Assembly (NCBI GenBank): GCA_001657325.1 | Contig: LWRO01000002.1 | Span: 160,285 to 224,284, forward strand | Direction of reading: 5' to 3' | Source of the DNA: Geitlerinema sp. BBD 1991-9 | GTDB lineage: Bacteria > Cyanobacteriota > Cyanobacteriia > Cyanobacteriales > Geitlerinemataceae | Length of the DNA: 64,000 nt | Shown: positions 10,869 through 20,443 of the stretch, piece by piece | How positions within the stretch are numbered: position 1 is the first letter of the stretch | How the letters are laid out: every line of letters begins with the position of its first letter | Notes under the pieces: model-generated | The model's input: only the letters and a program-made list of their open reading frames with translations | Database searches by the model: none | What the model was told of the DNA's origin: nothing | Program-made: the position numbers and the translations under genes

Positions 10869-11742
10869 TTGCCGTCTCTTCACCCTCGATACGAGTAGGA
10901 AGCTGTTGGACTCGATCGAACAGTTCGGTCGCTCCATAGATCGTCCGATGAGTAAATCTTTGAAACTTCGGAAAGAGCGTCATACAAAATTCTTTTTCTA
11001 GGTTAGTTTCTTCTAGGTAAGCCGCCCAGAGATTCGTTTCCTCTAGGTTGGCGGTTTGAAGGTTTGCTTTACGAAAATTAGCGCCGTATACGTTTGATTG
11101 GCGAAGGTCTGCCTTGCAAAGATTTGCACCTTCTAAATCTGCACTTGGAAGATTCGTCTTTCCCAAGTCAGCCCTTGCCAAGTTCGCACCTCGGAGATCG
11201 GCGACTGAAAGATTCGCGCTTTCGAGATCGGCTTCTCGGAGGTCAGCCCCCTGAAGGTTGGCACCTTGGAGGTCAGCCCCCTGAAGGTTGGCTCTTTGAA
11301 GGTCAGCCCCCTGAAGATTTGCACCTCGAAGGTTGGCTCTTTGAAGGTCAGCTTCTCGCAGATCGGCTCCCCAGAGATTCGCCCTCGACAGGTTAGCTGC
11401 TTGAAGGTAAGCTCTCCAAAAGTTAACTCCCCGAAGATCGGCTTTTGCAAGGTTAGCATTCTGAAGGTAAGCTCTGCGAAGATCGCCCCCTGCGAGATCG
11501 GCTCCTGCCAGGTTCGTGTCTGAGCACTCCTTGCTAGTACTAATATCCCGTGTTGTTTGTTGATGGCAGCTAATCCCTTGCTGGTGAATCTCGCTAGATT
11601 TGGAGTGTGCTATAAGAGTCTTCATTTTTCGTTGCTGAAAAAACGGCGAACGAGACATCTGTTTGCCAAAAATATTAAAGCTATCGTGGATGACTATATT
11701 ATGGGGTTCTAGAATTGTATAGCTGAGTTTTTCAATTACCAC
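10843..11742 (-). CDS. Pentapeptide-repeat protein
   Basis: Up to 299 residues. From about residue 77 to 225 it is an almost unbroken run of A(D/N)LxxA-type pentapeptides (for example LRGANLQGADLQRANL), which fold as a right-handed quadrilateral beta-helix. Function is not predictable; such proteins are abundant in cyanobacteria and some mimic DNA. Start is uncertain: GTG at 11742, ATG at 11658 or ATG at 11625 are all possible, and the first 70 residues have no recognisable domain. Converges on and overlaps the 3' end of the exoprotein gene. Confidence 0.8.
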   Translation of the reverse strand: MVIEKLSYTILEPHNIVIHDSFNIFGKQMSRSPFFQQRKMKTLIAHSKSSEIHQQGISCHQQTTRDISTSKECSDTNLAGADLAGGDLRRAYLQNANLAKADLRGVNFWRAYLQAANLSRANLWGADLREADLQRANLRGANLQGADLQRANLQGADLQGANLQGADLREADLESANLSVADLRGANLARADLGKTNLPSADLEGANLCKADLRQSNVYGANFRKANLQTANLEETNLWAAYLEETNLEKEFCMTLFPKFQRFTHRTIYGATELFDRVQQLPTRIEGEETAINSTTPFS

Positions 11743-12404
11743 CTTGCCATGTGGAAGACTTTCCGCAATTAAGCACCCTTAATTCACAGTTGTGATTTTA
11801 TTGTGATTTTATTTGACTAAGCGCCCAAGCTAGGATAGATTGTCGCTTTTATAGTCCTGAGTCGCTATTACTATATTGGAACAGATTTTTTGGGTGCGCA
11901 ACCTAGACCTGTTTGCCAGAAAACAACTCTAAACGACCGATCGTTGTGTGAAAACAGCCCTGAGCGACTTTGTTTTTTTTCTATACTTTGTCTATTTTTT
12001 TGAATGAATAAGAAATGCATATTTTAGCCAGTTTGATATGCACCTGCGGCTCGAGCGTACCAATCCGTGTTTCGTGCTATGAATTAAAAATAATGCCATG
12101 CTATAAATAAAAAAAAATGGCACGTATTAAGTGTAGAGTAGTCAACGTGCTGTTCGCGTTAGATTCGTCACTTTTTGCGATTTAGAGAAGCGTTGCTGAC
12201 CTGCTGCACCACACCCGCGAACGGCAGTGACGTGAAGGGTGTTGAATCGTGGGGCCTGTGGGCGGAGGAGAACGATCGAGTCGAAATCGATGTCTCGCCA
12301 CGTCACCGCCTGTTTGTGGGTTGGAATTCTGCGTTCCCCCTTGAAGATCGATCGACTCTCCAACGACAATCCAAATACCTATCGTCGATCGTTACGCATT
12401 ACTC
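11743..12404. other. 0.66-kb AT-rich intergenic region
   Basis: No supported gene. It carries a short tandem GTGATTTTATT-type duplication near 11790 and A/T homopolymers (around 11970-12000 and 12110). It lies between the divergent pentapeptide and SLH genes and so should hold both promoters. Confidence 0.55.
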
Positions 12405-14183
12405 ATGACGTTCACCGACATTGCGAGCCATTGGGCGCAACCCTGTATCGAAGAACTCGCCCGACGAAATCTCGTGCGCGGCTATCCCGATCTGAGATTC
12501 CGCCCCGAAAAACCCCTGACCCGAGCTGAGTTTGCCGTTTTAGTTTGTCGGGCGTTTCCCGAAGCCGAAACCGTCAAACCCGGCGTGCGCTTTACCGATA
12601 TTCCCGAAGCGTATTGGGCAGCAGCCGATATTCACCACGCGGCCGAACGAGGCTTTTTTTCGGGCTATCCCGACGGCAGCTTTCAGCCCAATCGCTTGAT
12701 TCCGCGCATCGAAGCGATTGTCGCCCTCGCGTCGCACTTGCAACTGCGCGTTAATCCCGGTGAAAACTCCGCTTTAGAACGTTGGTTCGACGATGCCGAA
12801 GATATTCCCGATTACGCGATCGAAGCCATCGCGGCGGCGGCGAAAGCATCGATCGTCGTCAGTCACCCCAATCCCAAGCGGTTCGATCCCCATCGCCCTC
12901 TGATGCGGGGGGAAGTTGCGGCGTTACTTTGCCGTGTCTTGCAGATCGAAAACGTCCCGCTGGCGTATGTTGTCGGTGTTGAAGCACCACCTCAATTACG
13001 AGTTCTTCCGGGTTTTCTCAACGTTACACCACAGATTTACTATCGAGGAGCGCAAGCAGACCGTACTGACGGAATTCTCGTGTCGACGTTCCCGTTTGAG
13101 GGAAGCGCCCATTTCAAGCAACCCCTCAAAGACGATTTCGAGATTTTGACCGATTTCGAGATCGCTGCTGAAGGTGAAGCGGTCTATCAGTCGATCGTGG
13201 TACAAAATGCCAGCGATCGAACGGCAACGCTCGAGATTCGATCGGGCGCCAGTTATGCCACGGTTCCCGATGCACCTCTCCAAGGATTTCCCGAAACGGT
13301 CGAAAACCCAGACGGAACTGCTTATTCGGGTGCGTCGAGTCGCGTCACTGATGCTGTATTACGGGGAAACCGACCAGAAATCTTTCCGCAACCGGTGGTT
13401 TTGGAGCCGGGCGAAGCCTATTTATTGTCGAACGAGCCGATTTCGGTGGACGAAGCTGCCAACACCCGCACGACGCTCCTGCGCCTGCAGAGTTCCGAAC
13501 CCTTGTACGTGGCGAGTTTAGTTCGATCGATCGACGAACCGCCAACGCTCGCGCAGTGGATGGAACAGCTCCAGTCAGACGAAAAGCTCGATGGAGAATC
13601 GGCCGTTTTGCGGGGAACGCGATGGCGTACCCTGGTGACGGATAATGCCAACAGCCCCATTTTGACCGTTCCCACGCCGGGGTCGAAGGTATGCTTTAAC
13701 TTACATCGAGAGCTGCTCGATCGATCGATACTGCTTCATCAAATCGGTCTCACCGACACGACCGATCCCCCTGAGACTGATGGGTTAACCGATCGAGGAT
13801 TCGATCGAACCTACAGCGGCATCGAGTACGACATCACACTCCCGATCTATAACGATCTTCCCGACGCACAGACCGTCTCGGTATCTCTGTCGTCTCCCCT
13901 TTCGATCTCCGACGATTCGGGTTCCGAGATAATTCGCGAACCCGTTGAATTTACAGAAGATACGGACGAACAAACCTTTTGCGGTACGGTTTGCGTCACC
14001 TACGAAGATTTCACCCAAACCTTTTTAACCCGTTTTGTCCACCTCACTCAATATCGAGGACAACAAGGATCGCCGTTAGCTTTATTGCGAATTCCCCCCA
14101 ATTCATCTCGTCGGGTGTCGGTGAAATTCATTTATCCAATCGATGGAACGCCACCTCAAGTGTTGACACTTGCAACACTTTAA
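12405..14183 (+). CDS. SLH-domain protein with DUF3370 region
   Basis: 592 residues. Three S-layer-homology modules occupy about residues 1-190: FTDIASHWAQPCIEELARR, then FTDIPEAYWAAADIHHAAE with GYPDGSFQPN, then a degenerate third. From about residue 195 it matches the cyanobacterial DUF3370 region, with PQLRVLPGFLNVTPQIYYRG and LRGNRPEIFPQPVVLEPGE. SLH modules bind cell-wall polysaccharide. No signal peptide precedes the first SLH; the ATG at 12405 falls at its exact beginning and the in-frame upstream region gives no leader. Confidence 0.85.
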   Translation: MTFTDIASHWAQPCIEELARRNLVRGYPDLRFRPEKPLTRAEFAVLVCRAFPEAETVKPGVRFTDIPEAYWAAADIHHAAERGFFSGYPDGSFQPNRLIPRIEAIVALASHLQLRVNPGENSALERWFDDAEDIPDYAIEAIAAAAKASIVVSHPNPKRFDPHRPLMRGEVAALLCRVLQIENVPLAYVVGVEAPPQLRVLPGFLNVTPQIYYRGAQADRTDGILVSTFPFEGSAHFKQPLKDDFEILTDFEIAAEGEAVYQSIVVQNASDRTATLEIRSGASYATVPDAPLQGFPETVENPDGTAYSGASSRVTDAVLRGNRPEIFPQPVVLEPGEAYLLSNEPISVDEAANTRTTLLRLQSSEPLYVASLVRSIDEPPTLAQWMEQLQSDEKLDGESAVLRGTRWRTLVTDNANSPILTVPTPGSKVCFNLHRELLDRSILLHQIGLTDTTDPPETDGLTDRGFDRTYSGIEYDITLPIYNDLPDAQTVSVSLSSPLSISDDSGSEIIREPVEFTEDTDEQTFCGTVCVTYEDFTQTFLTRFVHLTQYRGQQGSPLALLRIPPNSSRRVSVKFIYPIDGTPPQVLTLATL

Positions 14184-14238
14184 CGGATAATTTCGTTGCT
14201 CAACTGAGTAGTTATTTAGTGAACTTTTGTAAATTGCA

Positions 14239-14493
14239 ATGGAACCCGAACGTTATCGCGGTTATTGGAAAGCGAACATTTCGCTAGTTCGGAATTTACT
14301 AATCGTTTGGGGTGTGGTTTCGATCGTCTTCGGAATTTTGTTGGTCGAGCCGTTAAACGCCCTTTCTTTTGGCAAGATTCCTTTGGGATTTTGGATCGCC
14401 CAGCAGGGATCGGTCTTAGTATTTGTCATTTTGATTTTCGTGTATGCCGTTTTAATGGATAAGGTCGATAAAAAATACGGCTTACGCGATTGA
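14239..14493 (+). CDS. DUF4212 small subunit of a sodium/solute symporter
   Basis: 84 residues with two hydrophobic helices (LLIVWGVVSIVFGILLVEPL and VLVFVILIFVYAVLMD). Matches the DUF4212 family, which is found upstream of VC_2705-type sodium:solute symporters and is thought to be their small partner. The large subunit follows 149 bp downstream on the same strand. Confidence 0.85.
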   Translation: MEPERYRGYWKANISLVRNLLIVWGVVSIVFGILLVEPLNALSFGKIPLGFWIAQQGSVLVFVILIFVYAVLMDKVDKKYGLRD

Positions 14494-14573
14494 GAAAGAT
14501 CGGATTTCTCAAGGTCGCAATTTCAGTTTTGGACTGAACAACACGATCGCTTCGATCGAGATTTTCGATCGGT

Positions 14574-14600
14574 ATCGGAGTATTGTTTTAATACTCCGAT
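14574..14600. other. 11-bp hairpin between the symporter subunits
   Basis: ATCGGAGTATT and AATACTCCGAT surround a GTTTT loop, 43 bp before the large-subunit start, followed by a T-rich tract. It could attenuate transcription or stabilise the upstream message. Confidence 0.5.
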
Positions 14601-14642
14601 TATTTCTCGTGATTTTTTGACGTTTGAATGTAACCAGCAATC

Positions 14643-16334
14643 ATGCCAGTAGAAGTTTGGACGAGCGTTTTCGTCATCATCTCCTTCATGCTATATATCT
14701 ATATCGGCTGGCAATCCCGCGTGAAGGACAGTAAAGGATTTTTCGTCGCCGATCGAGGAGTTCCGGCGATTGCCAACGGAGCTGCAACGGCTGCTGACTG
14801 GATGTCTGCCGCTTCGTTTATCTCGATGGCCGGGCTGATTGCCTTTCTCGGCTACGACGGCTCGATTTATCTAATGGGATGGACGGGAGGATACGTTCTT
14901 TTAGCGTTATTGCTCGCCCCCTATCTACGGAAATTCGGTAAATACACCGTCCCCGACTTCGTCGGAGATCGATATTACTCGAAATTCGGCCGCCTCGTTG
15001 CCGTCGTCGCCGCCATTTTCGTCTCCCTAACCTACGTCGCCGGACAAATGCGCGGGGTCGGAATCGTTTTCAGTCGTTTCCTGCAAGTCGATATTTCCAC
15101 CGGCGTCCTCATCGGGATGGTCATTGTCGGCTTCTTCGCTGTTTTAGGCGGTATGAAGGGCATTACCTGGACGCAGGTGGCACAGTACGGCGTTTCGATC
15201 GTTGCCTACATCCTTCCCGCAGCGGCGATCGCCTGGGCGATGACCGGAAATCCCTTTCCTCAATTGGCGTTCAGCTTTAGCGATGTCGTCGAAAAACTCA
15301 ACGCCGTTCAGGTCGATTTGGGCTTTACAGAATACACGCAACCGTTCGCCCATAAATCCATGTTGGACGTGTTGGCGATTACCGTTGCCCTTATGGTTGG
15401 AACAGCGGGTCTCCCCCACGTGATCGTTCGGTTTTACACGGTTCCCGACGTGCGGGCAGCTCGGTATTCGGCGGGTTGGGCGTTGTTGTTCATCGCACTG
15501 CTCTATACCACTGCACCAGCGTTGGCTTCCTTCGCTCGCTACAATCTCATCGACACGCTGCACGACAAGCCTGTTGAAGAAGTCCAACAACTGGATTGGG
15601 CAACGAAATGGGAACAGACGGGACTGTTGGCGTTCGAGGATAAAAATGGCGACGGTCGCCTTCAATTAACCCCCGATCCGGAAACGTCAGAGGTGACGGT
15701 CGATCGAGACATTATCGTGTTGGCGACCCCGGAAATGACCAAACTCGCACCGTGGGCCGTTGCGTTGGTGGCTGCGGGTGGCTTGGCTGCTGCGCTGTCC
15801 ACGGCGTCGGGGTTGCTGCTGGTGATTTCGAGTTCGATCGCTCACGATGTCTATTACACGCTCCTCAGACCCGATGCGTCAGAGTCTCAACGGGTGTTCG
15901 TAGGGCGCGTGATGGTCGGTTTCGCCCTGGTTGTGGCGGGGTATTTCGGCGTGAATCCTCCGGGCTTCGTGGGGGAAGTGGTTGCCTTTGCCTTTGGGTT
16001 AGCGGCGGCGAGTTTCTTTCCAGCGATCGTGTTAGGGATTTTTGACGCCCGAACGAACCGAGAAGGGGCGATTGCGGGGATGTTGGTCGGGTTGGTGTTC
16101 ACCTGCACGTACATCGTCACCGTGAGCTTCTACGGGGCTGAACCTTGGCTGTTCGGGATTTCGCCGCAAGGCATTGGAACGGTGGGGATGATTGTCAACT
16201 TCATCGTGACGCTCGTTGTGTCTCGTCTGACACCGCCACCACCGGAGGAGGTGCAGGAAATGGTCGAGCAGTTGCGCTTACCTGTACATCCGTCTCCCGC
16301 GTTGGCTGATGTGGGTGAAGACGAATTAGATTAG
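14643..16334 (+). CDS. Sodium:solute symporter, VC_2705/ActP-like large subunit
   Basis: 563 residues with about 12-13 membrane segments of the SSS (LeuT-fold) family. Recognisable parts are the early AADWMSAASFISMAGLIAFLGYDG segment, RFYTVPDVRAARYSAGWAL, and the late helix region LAAALSTASGLLLVISSSIAHD. Together with the DUF4212 subunit this suggests import of a small monocarboxylate such as acetate; the substrate is inferred. A polar loop near residues 325-355 carries EDKNGDGRLQL, an EF-hand-like calcium-loop pattern. Confidence 0.85.
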   Translation: MPVEVWTSVFVIISFMLYIYIGWQSRVKDSKGFFVADRGVPAIANGAATAADWMSAASFISMAGLIAFLGYDGSIYLMGWTGGYVLLALLLAPYLRKFGKYTVPDFVGDRYYSKFGRLVAVVAAIFVSLTYVAGQMRGVGIVFSRFLQVDISTGVLIGMVIVGFFAVLGGMKGITWTQVAQYGVSIVAYILPAAAIAWAMTGNPFPQLAFSFSDVVEKLNAVQVDLGFTEYTQPFAHKSMLDVLAITVALMVGTAGLPHVIVRFYTVPDVRAARYSAGWALLFIALLYTTAPALASFARYNLIDTLHDKPVEEVQQLDWATKWEQTGLLAFEDKNGDGRLQLTPDPETSEVTVDRDIIVLATPEMTKLAPWAVALVAAGGLAAALSTASGLLLVISSSIAHDVYYTLLRPDASESQRVFVGRVMVGFALVVAGYFGVNPPGFVGEVVAFAFGLAAASFFPAIVLGIFDARTNREGAIAGMLVGLVFTCTYIVTVSFYGAEPWLFGISPQGIGTVGMIVNFIVTLVVSRLTPPPPEEVQEMVEQLRLPVHPSPALADVGEDELD

Positions 16335-16714
16335 CGTCGAGCTATAACGTTTGGTGAAACGAGCGCGCCTTAACCTACGGGCCCTGTGCTGTTTGACTGA
16401 ACTCGAACTCAATCTTTGAAGAGTAGAGGTGTTCTGGAAAACATCTCTACTCTTTAGTTTTAAGGTTTAGCTTGGATCGTTCGATTTAGCGTTTCGATCG
16501 CGTGATCATTGAGACGTGAAATTGAATTCGCAATCTTCGATCGAAAAAATGCGCTCGAATGAGGGTTCGATCGCACCAAGATTTCCTTTAAAAATAAGTA
16601 TTTTGACTTAACATCCGACCAAAAATTCTTGAAATGCGGTTTGACGTACCACACAAATGAAAAGTCAGTGGTATGATAGCGGTGAAATTTTTATCGCGAA
16701 AGGGCAACTGAGTT
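16335..16714. other. Intergenic region before gpmI
   Basis: Contains the symporter terminator (16421-16459) and a plausible gpmI -10 box, TATGAT at 16672-16677. TTGACG at 16641 is too far from it (25 bp) to be a standard -35. A 64-codon minus-strand frame here is not supported. Confidence 0.5.
16421..16459 (+). terminator. Intrinsic terminator after the symporter operon
   Basis: GAGTAGAGGTGTT and AACATCTCTACTC form a 13-bp stem with one G-T pair, followed by TTTAGTTTT. Confidence 0.8.
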
Positions 16715-18313
16715 ATGAGTCAAGCACCTGTGTCTCCGGTGGTGCTGGTGATTCTAGACGGCTGGGGATATCGAGAAGAAACCAACAATAACTCCATTGC
16801 TATAGCACAAACTCCCGTCATGGATAGTCTCTGGGCGGCCTATCCTAGAACGACGATTCGCACGTCGGGTAAGGATGTCGGGCTTCCAAACGGGCAAATG
16901 GGGAACTCCGAAGTCGGTCACCTCAACATCGGTTCGGGACGGGTGGTGCCTCAAGAACTGGTGCGAATTTCAGACGCGCTGGAAGACGGAACGATCCGAG
17001 AGAATCCCGCGATCGGGCAACTCTGTCAATCGATCGAAGCGTCGGGCGGAAAACTCCATCTGATGGGATTGTGTTCTGAAGGCGGGGTTCACTCCCACCT
17101 CGACCACTTGTTGGGGCTGATCGATTTAGCCAAATCTAAAGGCATCGAGCGGATTTGCATTCACGCGATTACCGACGGTCGCGACACGAACCCGAAGTCG
17201 GGCATCGATTCGATCGCTAAAATTCAGAACTACCTCGATCGGGTCGGAATTGGCGAGATCGTGACGATTAGCGGTCGCTACTACGCCATGGATCGAGATC
17301 GCCGTTGGGATCGCGTCAGCAAGGCTTACCAGGTGATGACGCACAACGAATCCATCACCGAAAAGTCAGCTGTTGAGGTGATGCAGGATTCCTACGATGA
17401 AGGCGTAACCGACGAGTTTGTCGTCCCGACACGCATCGCACCGGGTGCTGTCGAACCGGATGACGGTGTGATTTTCTTTAACTTCCGTCCCGATCGCGCC
17501 CGTCAGTTAACCCAAGCATTTGTCAAACCCGACTTTGACGGATTCGATCGAGCTCTCATCGAGCCGTTGCATTTTCTCACCTTTACCCAGTACGATCCGA
17601 CACTTTCGGTGTTGGTAGCGTTCGAGCCGCAAAACCTCACCAATATTTTGGGAGAAGTGGTCGCTCAGAACGGTTTGAAACAGTTCCGCACCGCTGAAAC
17701 GGAGAAATACGCCCACGTGACCTATTTCTTCAACGGCGGGAAAGAAACCCCCTTTGACGGCGAAGATCGCCATCTGGTCAACAGCCCCATGGTTTCGACT
17801 TACGACCGGGCCCCGGCGATGTCGGCGGAGGAAGTCACAAACGTCGCGATCGAAGCCATCGGTCAGCGCGTTTATTCTCTGGTGGTCATCAACTACGCCA
17901 ATCCCGATATGGTGGGACATACCGGCATGATTGAGGCTTCGGTAGAAGCGATCGAAACGGTCGATCGATGCTTGGGGCGACTGCTCGAAGCGATTAGCCA
18001 AGCCGGCGGAACGACCCTCATCACGGCCGATCACGGGAACGCCGAATACATGAAAGACGAAAACGGCAATCCTTGGACGGCACACACGACAAACCCCGTT
18101 CCGTTTATTCTGGTAGAAGGGGAAGGGGTGAAAGTCCCCGGTCACGGTGCTGAAGTCGTACTGCGCGAAGACGGTCGTTTGGCCGATATCGCACCGACGA
18201 TCTTGCAACTGCTCGGTTTACCGCAACCGAAGGAAATGACGGGTCGATCGACGATCGTTCCGGCTGAATACGACGTTCGCCAGAATCGTACCCCCGTCGC
18301 CGTGCGCGTTTAG
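16715..18313 (+). CDS. gpmI: GpmI, cofactor-independent phosphoglycerate mutase
   Basis: 532 residues, normal length. It interconverts 3- and 2-phosphoglycerate with two manganese ions. Visible: metal-binding LVILDGWGYRE at the N-terminus, the active-site serine motif QMGNSEVGHLNIGSGR, the HAITDGRDTNP loop, and the C-terminal metal sites YANPDMVGHTG and TADHGNAEYM. ATG at 16715 is preceded by an AAGGGC-type ribosome site. secG follows after 41 bp, an arrangement frequent in cyanobacteria. Confidence 0.97.
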   Translation: MSQAPVSPVVLVILDGWGYREETNNNSIAIAQTPVMDSLWAAYPRTTIRTSGKDVGLPNGQMGNSEVGHLNIGSGRVVPQELVRISDALEDGTIRENPAIGQLCQSIEASGGKLHLMGLCSEGGVHSHLDHLLGLIDLAKSKGIERICIHAITDGRDTNPKSGIDSIAKIQNYLDRVGIGEIVTISGRYYAMDRDRRWDRVSKAYQVMTHNESITEKSAVEVMQDSYDEGVTDEFVVPTRIAPGAVEPDDGVIFFNFRPDRARQLTQAFVKPDFDGFDRALIEPLHFLTFTQYDPTLSVLVAFEPQNLTNILGEVVAQNGLKQFRTAETEKYAHVTYFFNGGKETPFDGEDRHLVNSPMVSTYDRAPAMSAEEVTNVAIEAIGQRVYSLVVINYANPDMVGHTGMIEASVEAIETVDRCLGRLLEAISQAGGTTLITADHGNAEYMKDENGNPWTAHTTNPVPFILVEGEGVKVPGHGAEVVLREDGRLADIAPTILQLLGLPQPKEMTGRSTIVPAEYDVRQNRTPVAVRV

Positions 18314-18354
18314 CGCCGTTCAACTCACAACACACTTACAACGAAATTTCGAGA

Positions 18355-18582
18355 ATGACCACTGCTACACTCGTTCAAATTGCTTGGGTCGTTTCTGCGG
18401 TCAGCCTGATCGTGTTGGTGCTTCTGCACTCTCCCAAGGGAGACGGTATCGGCGGCATCGGCGGGCAAGCCCAACTGTTCACCAGTGCGAAAAGTGCGGA
18501 AACGACACTCAACCGCATCACTTGGACGTTGACGCTGATCTTTATGGGTTGCACGCTCGTCCTGAGTGCGGGATGGGTTTAA
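18355..18582 (+). CDS. secG: SecG, preprotein translocase subunit
   Basis: 75 residues with two transmembrane helices (LVQIAWVVSAVSLIVLVLL and TLTLIFMGCTLVLSAGWV) around the conserved HSPKGDGIGGIGGQAQLF loop. SecG is the accessory subunit of the SecYEG channel. Probably co-transcribed with gpmI. Confidence 0.95.
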   Translation: MTTATLVQIAWVVSAVSLIVLVLLHSPKGDGIGGIGGQAQLFTSAKSAETTLNRITWTLTLIFMGCTLVLSAGWV

Positions 18583-18671
18583 CTCGCCATTTGATTCGTC
18601 ATTATTTAATTCGCAATCGGTCTCGACTCAAGCGACAATATTTTCCTCAGTTTTCCGGATGGAGAGAGACG

Positions 18672-19409
18672 ATGAGGAAGTGTTTTCAGAGTCGATGGCA
18701 ACGCATGGGGTTGACTGCGGTGGCGGTCGCCCTTGTTTGTTGGGTGTGGGGATCGCTTCCCGCGCACCCGTTCTCAGTCGCAGAGGACGAGATCGGTGGC
18801 GTTCCGCTGCAAACGCATCCGTTGCCGAGTACGTTACCACCGTTCGACTGGGAGGTCAGCGATTATTTCGATCGACTCCATCTCACACCTGTTGGGGCTT
18901 TGGTGTGGTCGTCGTTTCCCGTCCGCGTTTATATCGATACCGACGCACCTGCGATTTGGCAAGCTGCGGTGCAATCGATCGTTGCTGAATGGGGAGCTTA
19001 CCTTCCTCTAGCGGTTGTTGCGGACGCTGAAGCTGCGGATATTGCCGTTTGGCGGCGCAATCCACCACCCCGACGCGAAAATGGTGAGTTACGGGCTGCC
19101 TCCGCTCGGACGACCTATGAATTGTATTGGGACGAGCGAGTGCTACGCCATCGCTTCACCATTGCGGTGAGTCCTACACAAGTTGGGGATTATGTGAAAT
19201 CGGCGGTTCGCCACGAACTGGGTCACGCACTGGGAATTTGGGGCCACAGCGATCGAGAAACTGACGTGATGTTTTTTTCACAAGTCCGTCGTCCGGCTTC
19301 GATTTCGACAAGGGACGTCAACACGTTGCGGCGCGTGTACGAACAGCCAACGCGGTTGGGATGGGAGAGGGAAACAGAAGCTGAAGCGGCCACAAACGCG
19401 CTCGAGTGA
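18672..19409 (+). CDS. Exported matrixin-like zinc metalloprotease
   Basis: 245 residues from the ATG at 18672, which follows a GGAGAGAG ribosome site. An N-terminal signal segment (MGLTAVAVALVCWVWGSLPAHP) is followed by a metzincin domain with the zinc motif HELGHALGIWGHS (HExxHxxGxxH complete) and a downstream Met-turn candidate TDVMFFS. Typical of M10-like secreted or periplasmic proteases in cyanobacteria. The open frame extends upstream through secG in another phase, but that part is not coding. Confidence 0.85.
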   Translation: MRKCFQSRWQRMGLTAVAVALVCWVWGSLPAHPFSVAEDEIGGVPLQTHPLPSTLPPFDWEVSDYFDRLHLTPVGALVWSSFPVRVYIDTDAPAIWQAAVQSIVAEWGAYLPLAVVADAEAADIAVWRRNPPPRRENGELRAASARTTYELYWDERVLRHRFTIAVSPTQVGDYVKSAVRHELGHALGIWGHSDRETDVMFFSQVRRPASISTRDVNTLRRVYEQPTRLGWERETEAEAATNALE

Positions 19410-19452
19410 CGCAATTGTTAGAATTTCGGTAAAGCTCGATCGAATTTGGTCA

Positions 19453-20031
19453 ATGCGAATGAATGCTTTCACCCTCAATACATCAGCATTTCCCCTAACT
19501 GACGACCAGTTTTTTCAATTGTGTCAGGATAATGAAAACTTACGATTCGAGCGCAACGCCAATGGAGATCTCGTGATTATGGCCCCTACGGGTGGCGAAA
19601 CTGGACAGCGAAACTTTGAACTTTACATCGATTTGGGCATTTGGAACCGTCAAACAAAGCTTGGCGTTGCCTTTGATTCTTCAACAGGTTTTAAACTTCC
19701 CAACGGGGCCGATCGATCCCCCGATGTTGCTTGGATTTCGATCGAGCGATGGAATGCTCTAACTGCCGAGCAAAAACAGCGATTCTTGCCCCTGTGTCCC
19801 GATTTTGTTATCGAGTTGCGTTCCCAAAGCGATCGACTGGACACTTTACGATACAAAATGCAGGAATATCGCGAAAACGGAACTCGTTTGGGGTGGCTGA
19901 TCGATCCCGTTTCGCAAAGGGTTGAAATTTACCGTTTGCGAGGTGAATTCAAACTTTTGCAACAGCCGGAAAGCTTGTCTGGTGAAGATGTTTTGCCGGG
20001 ATTTAGTTTGACACTCGATCGAATTTGGTAG
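19453..20031 (+). CDS. Uma2 family protein (DUF820 endonuclease-fold)
   Basis: 192 residues of the Uma2/DUF820 PD-(D/E)XK-fold family, which is greatly expanded in cyanobacteria. Signatures: LRFERNANGDLVIMAPTGGE, SSTGFKLPNGADRSPDVAWI, LCPDFVIELRSQSD with the catalytic-type E, and LGWLIDPVSQRVEIYR. Biological role unknown. ATG at 19453 or 19459 both possible. Confidence 0.9.
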   Translation: MRMNAFTLNTSAFPLTDDQFFQLCQDNENLRFERNANGDLVIMAPTGGETGQRNFELYIDLGIWNRQTKLGVAFDSSTGFKLPNGADRSPDVAWISIERWNALTAEQKQRFLPLCPDFVIELRSQSDRLDTLRYKMQEYRENGTRLGWLIDPVSQRVEIYRLRGEFKLLQQPESLSGEDVLPGFSLTLDRIW

Positions 20032-20443
20032 GTGCTACCTCTATCTTCTTCCGGGTTGAGAGAGTTCTAGAAAACGTCAATTAGAAGAAACTGCGATTTC
20101 AGGAAATAGGGAAGTTGCCAACAAGAGATTGGTTTGAGCCTGGAGTGTAAGTGGAATCTCGGTGATTTTGATTTGAGCGTCACTTTAACAATTTCAACTC
20201 TGCTTATGTTCGTTTGACTTGAAAGCACAAATCGATAAGAAATTTAGCGATTTTTGACAATCCTCTTGAAATATTCCGTTAAAGCAGGAAATTGAATTGA
20301 TTTCTGGATTGCTTTTTGAGTGATTTTTTAATAGTTGACATAAAAATATTTCGATCTAAAAAAAACAATCGATTGAAACTATTTTCAGATTACCGTAAGA
20401 TTGTCTTTAAGATATAAAACTTATCCTTCAACGAATCTCGATC
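20032..20443. other. 0.4-kb AT-rich intergenic region
   Basis: No gene or clear structure seen. It should contain the promoter of the ABC ATPase gene. Confidence 0.5.

Noticed and set aside
16460-16654. 64-codon minus-strand frame
   Set aside because: Lies between the terminator and the gpmI promoter, has no domain, and its composition is not coding-like.
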